Shown here: positions 5,722 through 7,805 of the stretch, piece after piece | How positions within the stretch are numbered: position 1 is the first letter of the stretch | Layout of the letters: each line of letters starts with the position of its first letter | NCBI GenBank assembly: GCA_036556265.1 | Contig: DATBJU010000152.1 | Coordinates: 1-7,805 of the forward strand | Origin: JAUSIF01 sp036556265 | GTDB taxonomy: Bacteria; Pseudomonadota; Alphaproteobacteria; Rhizobiales; Xanthobacteraceae | Length of the DNA: 7,805 nucleotides | Direction: 5' to 3' | Program-made: the position numbers and the translations under genes | Notes under the pieces: generated by a model | Seen by the model: only the letters and a program-made list of their open reading frames with translations | Database searches by the model: none | Told to the model about the DNA's origin: nothing

Positions 5722-6369
5722 ATGAAAATTCGTCGTACCGTTCTTGCGCTCGGCGCAGCATTGTCGCTTGTCGCGCTTTCCTCACCGGCGCCCGGCCAAG
5801 GCAAGCTCGGAAATCCCGCCTCGCTGAGCGAGAAGGCGCCGGCGACCTACAAGGCGAAATTCGAAACGAGCAAGGGCGTATTCATCATCGAAGTGCAGCG
5901 CGACTGGGCGCCGAACGGCGCCGATCGCTTCTACAATCTCGTCAAGAACGGCTTCTTCGACGATGCGCGCTTCTTCCGGGTGGTCAGGGGATTCATGGTG
6001 CAGTTCGGCATCAACGGCGATCCGAACATCTCCGCGCAGTGGCGCACGGCGCACATCAAGGACGACCCGGTGCGCCAGAGCAACAGGCGCGGCTACATCA
6101 CGTACGCGACCTCGGGGCGCGACTCGCGCACCTCGCAGGTTTTCATCAATTTCGACGACAACGCCGGCCTCGACAGTCAGGGGTTCTCCCCCTTCGGGCG
6201 TGTGATCAGCGGGATGAACGTGGTCGACTCACTCAACGCCGAGTACGGCGACGGCCCGCCGCGCGGTCCCGGGCCGGACCAAATGCGGCTCCAGCAGGAA
6301 GGCAACGTCTATCTCAACAAGGAATTCTCCCGGCTCGATTTCGTGAAGAAGGCGACGATCGAGCCGTGA
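5722..6369 (+). CDS. Exported cyclophilin-type peptidyl-prolyl isomerase
   Basis: This 215-aa protein begins with a signal peptide: MKIRR, a hydrophobic core to about residue 20, then SSPAPGQ with probable cleavage near residue 25. It should therefore help fold periplasmic proteins by proline isomerisation. The cyclophilin domain covers about residues 43-175. Catalytic-type residues are present: Arg86 in FFRVV, Phe91, Met92 and Gln94 in GFMVQFG, and Gln139 and Phe141 in SQVFINF. The positions matching human CypA Trp121 and His126 are Leu150 and Phe155 (GLDSQGFSPFG), so cyclosporin binding is expected to be weak. A C-terminal extension (about 176-215, GPDQMRLQQEGNVYLNKEF) goes beyond the minimal domain; from memory it is shared by a subgroup of bacterial cyclophilins. 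GAGGAG lies four bases before the ATG. It sits 16 nt after coaD and 24 nt before a second cyclophilin. Confidence 0.92.
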   Translation: MKIRRTVLALGAALSLVALSSPAPGQGKLGNPASLSEKAPATYKAKFETSKGVFIIEVQRDWAPNGADRFYNLVKNGFFDDARFFRVVRGFMVQFGINGDPNISAQWRTAHIKDDPVRQSNRRGYITYATSGRDSRTSQVFINFDDNAGLDSQGFSPFGRVISGMNVVDSLNAEYGDGPPRGPGPDQMRLQQEGNVYLNKEFSRLDFVKKATIEP

Positions 6370-6393
6370 CCTTACAGGATCAAGTGTGAGCTC

Positions 6394-6852
6394 ATGGCTG
6401 ACTCAGAAAATACGTTGTTGCTCGAAACCACGAAGGGACCGATCAAGATCGAGATGCGGCCCGATCTCGCGCCGCGTCACGTCGCCCGCATCAAGGAGCT
6501 CGTGCGCGACGGCTTCTACAACGGCGTCGCGTTCCATCGCGTGATCGACGGATTCATGGCGCAGACCGGCTGCCCGCAGGGCACCGGCACCGGCGGCTCC
6601 GGGCAGAAGCTCAAGGCGGAGTTCACGCCGACCAAGCACAAGCGCGGCACGGTCTCGATGGCGCGTGCGGCCAGTCCGGACTCGGGCGACAGCCAATTCT
6701 TCATCTGCTTCACCGACGCGCCCTGGCTGGACAACCAATATACCGTCTGGGGTGAAGTCACCGACGGCATTGAAAACGTGGACAAGATCAAGCGCGGCGA
6801 GCCGGTCGCGAACCCCGATCGCATCGTCACGGCGAAGATGGCGGGGGATTAG
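6394..6852 (+). CDS. ppiB: Cytosolic cyclophilin-type peptidyl-prolyl isomerase
   Basis: This 152-aa protein is a minimal cyclophilin without a signal peptide, so it should act in the cytoplasm on newly made proteins. Key residues are visible: Arg49 in FHRVIDGFMAQTG with Phe54, Met55 and Gln57, the GTGTGGSG loop at about 63-70, Gln101 and Phe103 in DSQFFICF, and Trp111 in PWLDNQYTVWGEV. The position of CypA His126 is Tyr116, a common bacterial variant. The ribosome binding site is weak (GTGAG just before CTC-ATG), so translation may depend partly on coupling to the upstream cyclophilin, whose stop is 24 nt away. The two cyclophilins look like ancient paralogues aimed at different compartments. 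I use the symbol in the general sense of a cytosolic B-type cyclophilin. Confidence 0.93.
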   Translation: MADSENTLLLETTKGPIKIEMRPDLAPRHVARIKELVRDGFYNGVAFHRVIDGFMAQTGCPQGTGTGGSGQKLKAEFTPTKHKRGTVSMARAASPDSGDSQFFICFTDAPWLDNQYTVWGEVTDGIENVDKIKRGEPVANPDRIVTAKMAGD

Positions 6853-6854
6853 TT

Positions 6855-6974
6855 GTCATTCCGGGACGCCCGCCCTGCAGGCGGGCGGGCCCGGAATCCA
6901 TTGACATTGCAACCCTGCGGAAGTCCCCATGGATTCCGGGCTCGCCGCCCCGACGCGCGGCGCCCCGGAATGAC
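6855..6974. repeat. Paired-hairpin palindromic element between ppiB and queA
   Basis: Two hairpins lie back to back. In the first, ATTCCGGG (6858-6865) pairs with CCCGGAAT (6890-6897), and inside it CGCCCGCC (6867-6874) pairs with GGCGGGCG (6880-6887) around CTGCA. In the second, ATTCCGGG (6933-6940) pairs with CCCGGAAT (6964-6971), and inside it CGCCGC (6943-6948) pairs with GCGGCG (6957-6962). The whole is also an inverted repeat: GCCCGGAATCCAT (6889-6901) is the exact complement of ATGGATTCCGGGC (6929-6941), and GTCATTCCGGG (6855-6865) of CCCGGAATGAC (6964-6974). Elements with this core are, from memory, scattered through Bradyrhizobium-like genomes. It starts two bases after the ppiB stop and ends 6 nt before queA, so it may end or trim the ppiB transcript. 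Confidence 0.8.
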
Positions 6975-6980
6975 CAGCAT

Positions 6981-7805
6981 ATGCGCACCTCCCTCTTCGA
7001 TTACGAACTCCCACCCGACCGCATCGCGCTGCGGCCGGCAAGTCCGCGCGACGCGGCGAAGCTGCTTGTGGTGCGGCCAGGCGGATCACCCGAGTTCGAG
7101 GACAAGACGGTACGAGACCTTCCGGAATTGCTCGCCCCGGGCGACGCGCTCGTGATCAACGACACCAAGGTAATCGCTGCGCGCCTCGAAGGCGAACGTG
7201 AGCGCGACGGACAGAGTGCGCGTATCGAAGCGACGCTGATCCGCCGCATCGGTCCGGAGCGCTGGCAGGCGCTGATAAAACCCGCGAAACGCCTGCGCAT
7301 CGGTGACCGCATCCGCTTCGGCCACGAAAGCCGGGTGTGTCTCCTTGGCGCGCTCGATGCGACCGTCGAGGAGAAGGGCGAGGGCGGCGAGGCGCTGCTG
7401 CGCTTCGATTTTCACGGCGCCGTGCTCGACGAGGCGATCGACGCGCTCGGCCACATGCCGCTGCCGCCCTACATCGCCACGCACCGTCCCGATGACGAGC
7501 AGGACCGCACAGACTACCAGACGGTTTTCGCGACCCGGGAGGGATCGGTGGCGGCGCCGACGGCCGGACTGCATTTCACTGACGAGCTGCTCGCGAAACT
7601 CCACGCGCGCGGGGTCTCACTGCATCGCGTCACACTGCACGTGAGCGCCGGCACGTTTCTGCCCGTGAAATCCGAGGACATCGAGGGACACAGAATGCAT
7701 CCGGAGTGGGGCGAGGTTTCATCTGAAACGGCCGCGGCATTGAACTCCGTGCGCACGCAGGGAGGGCGCATCGTCGCCGTCGGCACGACGGCGCTGCGCC
7801 TGCTG
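6981..7805 (+). CDS. queA: S-adenosylmethionine:tRNA ribosyltransferase-isomerase, 3' end outside the window
   Basis: QueA moves the ribosyl part of S-adenosylmethionine onto 7-aminomethyl-7-deazaguanine in tRNA and rearranges it to epoxyqueuosine, a late step in queuosine synthesis. The window holds 275 codons with no stop; the family usually has about 340-365, so some 70-90 residues are missing. The family signature is clear: MRTSLFDYELPPDRIALRP at the start, VINDTKVIAARL (58-69), GHMPLPPYI (157-165), YQTVFA (179-184), GSVAAPTAGLHFT (188-200), VTLHVSAGTFLPV (217-229), HRMHPEWGEV and VAVGTTALR near the edge. The ATG at 6981 fits the family N-terminus and no in-frame start lies just upstream. 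There is no good ribosome binding site; the nearest purine run, GGAA (6967-6970), is inside the preceding repeat. From memory of related genomes, tgt would be expected downstream. Confidence 0.96.
   Translation, partial: MRTSLFDYELPPDRIALRPASPRDAAKLLVVRPGGSPEFEDKTVRDLPELLAPGDALVINDTKVIAARLEGERERDGQSARIEATLIRRIGPERWQALIKPAKRLRIGDRIRFGHESRVCLLGALDATVEEKGEGGEALLRFDFHGAVLDEAIDALGHMPLPPYIATHRPDDEQDRTDYQTVFATREGSVAAPTAGLHFTDELLAKLHARGVSLHRVTLHVSAGTFLPVKSEDIEGHRMHPEWGEVSSETAAALNSVRTQGGRIVAVGTTALRLL

Noticed and set aside
5031..5804. A 257-codon open frame on the minus strand
   Set aside because: It is antisense to coaD, which is certain, and has no recognisable domain.
6970..6972. ATG upstream of the queA start as an alternative start
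   Set aside because: It is in a different frame from queA, and the ATG at 6981 gives the family's normal N-terminus.

Overview
The window is about 7.8 kb of GC-rich, densely coding bacterial DNA. It most likely comes from an alphaproteobacterium of the order Hyphomicrobiales (Rhizobiales). The main reasons are the residue pattern of CoaD, the gene order coaD / exported cyclophilin / cytosolic cyclophilin / queA (from memory common in that order), a transcriptional activator that joins a SARP-type DNA-binding part to a TolB-like and TPR part, and dispersed palindromes of the 'CATTCCGGG...CCCGGAAT' type. This placement is inferred from protein features and gene order; no search was run.

Left half (18-4491), all on the minus strand. 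Read in the direction of transcription, there is a 90-aa membrane protein, a histidine phosphatase whose ATG directly follows the membrane protein's stop codon, and, after a 50-nt gap, a 746-aa regulator (winged helix, BTAD domain, one membrane segment, TolB-N-like domain, TPRs). A 150-nt gap with inverted repeats follows. Next come a 127-aa exported protein of unknown function with a very strong ribosome binding site and, 14 nt on, a DUF6969-like protein with a GTG start.

Middle (4492-5210). A 310-nt divergent intergenic region separates the two halves. It is followed by a 61-aa predicted exported peptide on the plus strand, then a 223-nt gap with a CCCCGGATCAAGTCCGGGG palindrome, a GGGGCGCCCC palindrome and a GC-rich hairpin just upstream of the coaD ribosome binding site.

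Right half (5211-7805), plus strand. It holds coaD (coenzyme A synthesis), an exported cyclophilin, a cytosolic cyclophilin and the first 275 codons of queA (queuosine tRNA modification), which runs off the window. The first three are tightly spaced and probably co-transcribed. A 120-nt element made of two back-to-back hairpins fills the gap between the second cyclophilin and queA and ends 6 nt before the queA start codon.

I see no tRNA, rRNA, CRISPR array, transposase or prophage gene. Most of the window is ordinary housekeeping or conserved hypothetical sequence. The best leads are the membrane-anchored SARP-like regulator, the paired hairpins in the queA leader, the hairpin before coaD, and the two small exported proteins. 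I do not see convincing evidence of an undescribed multi-gene system.
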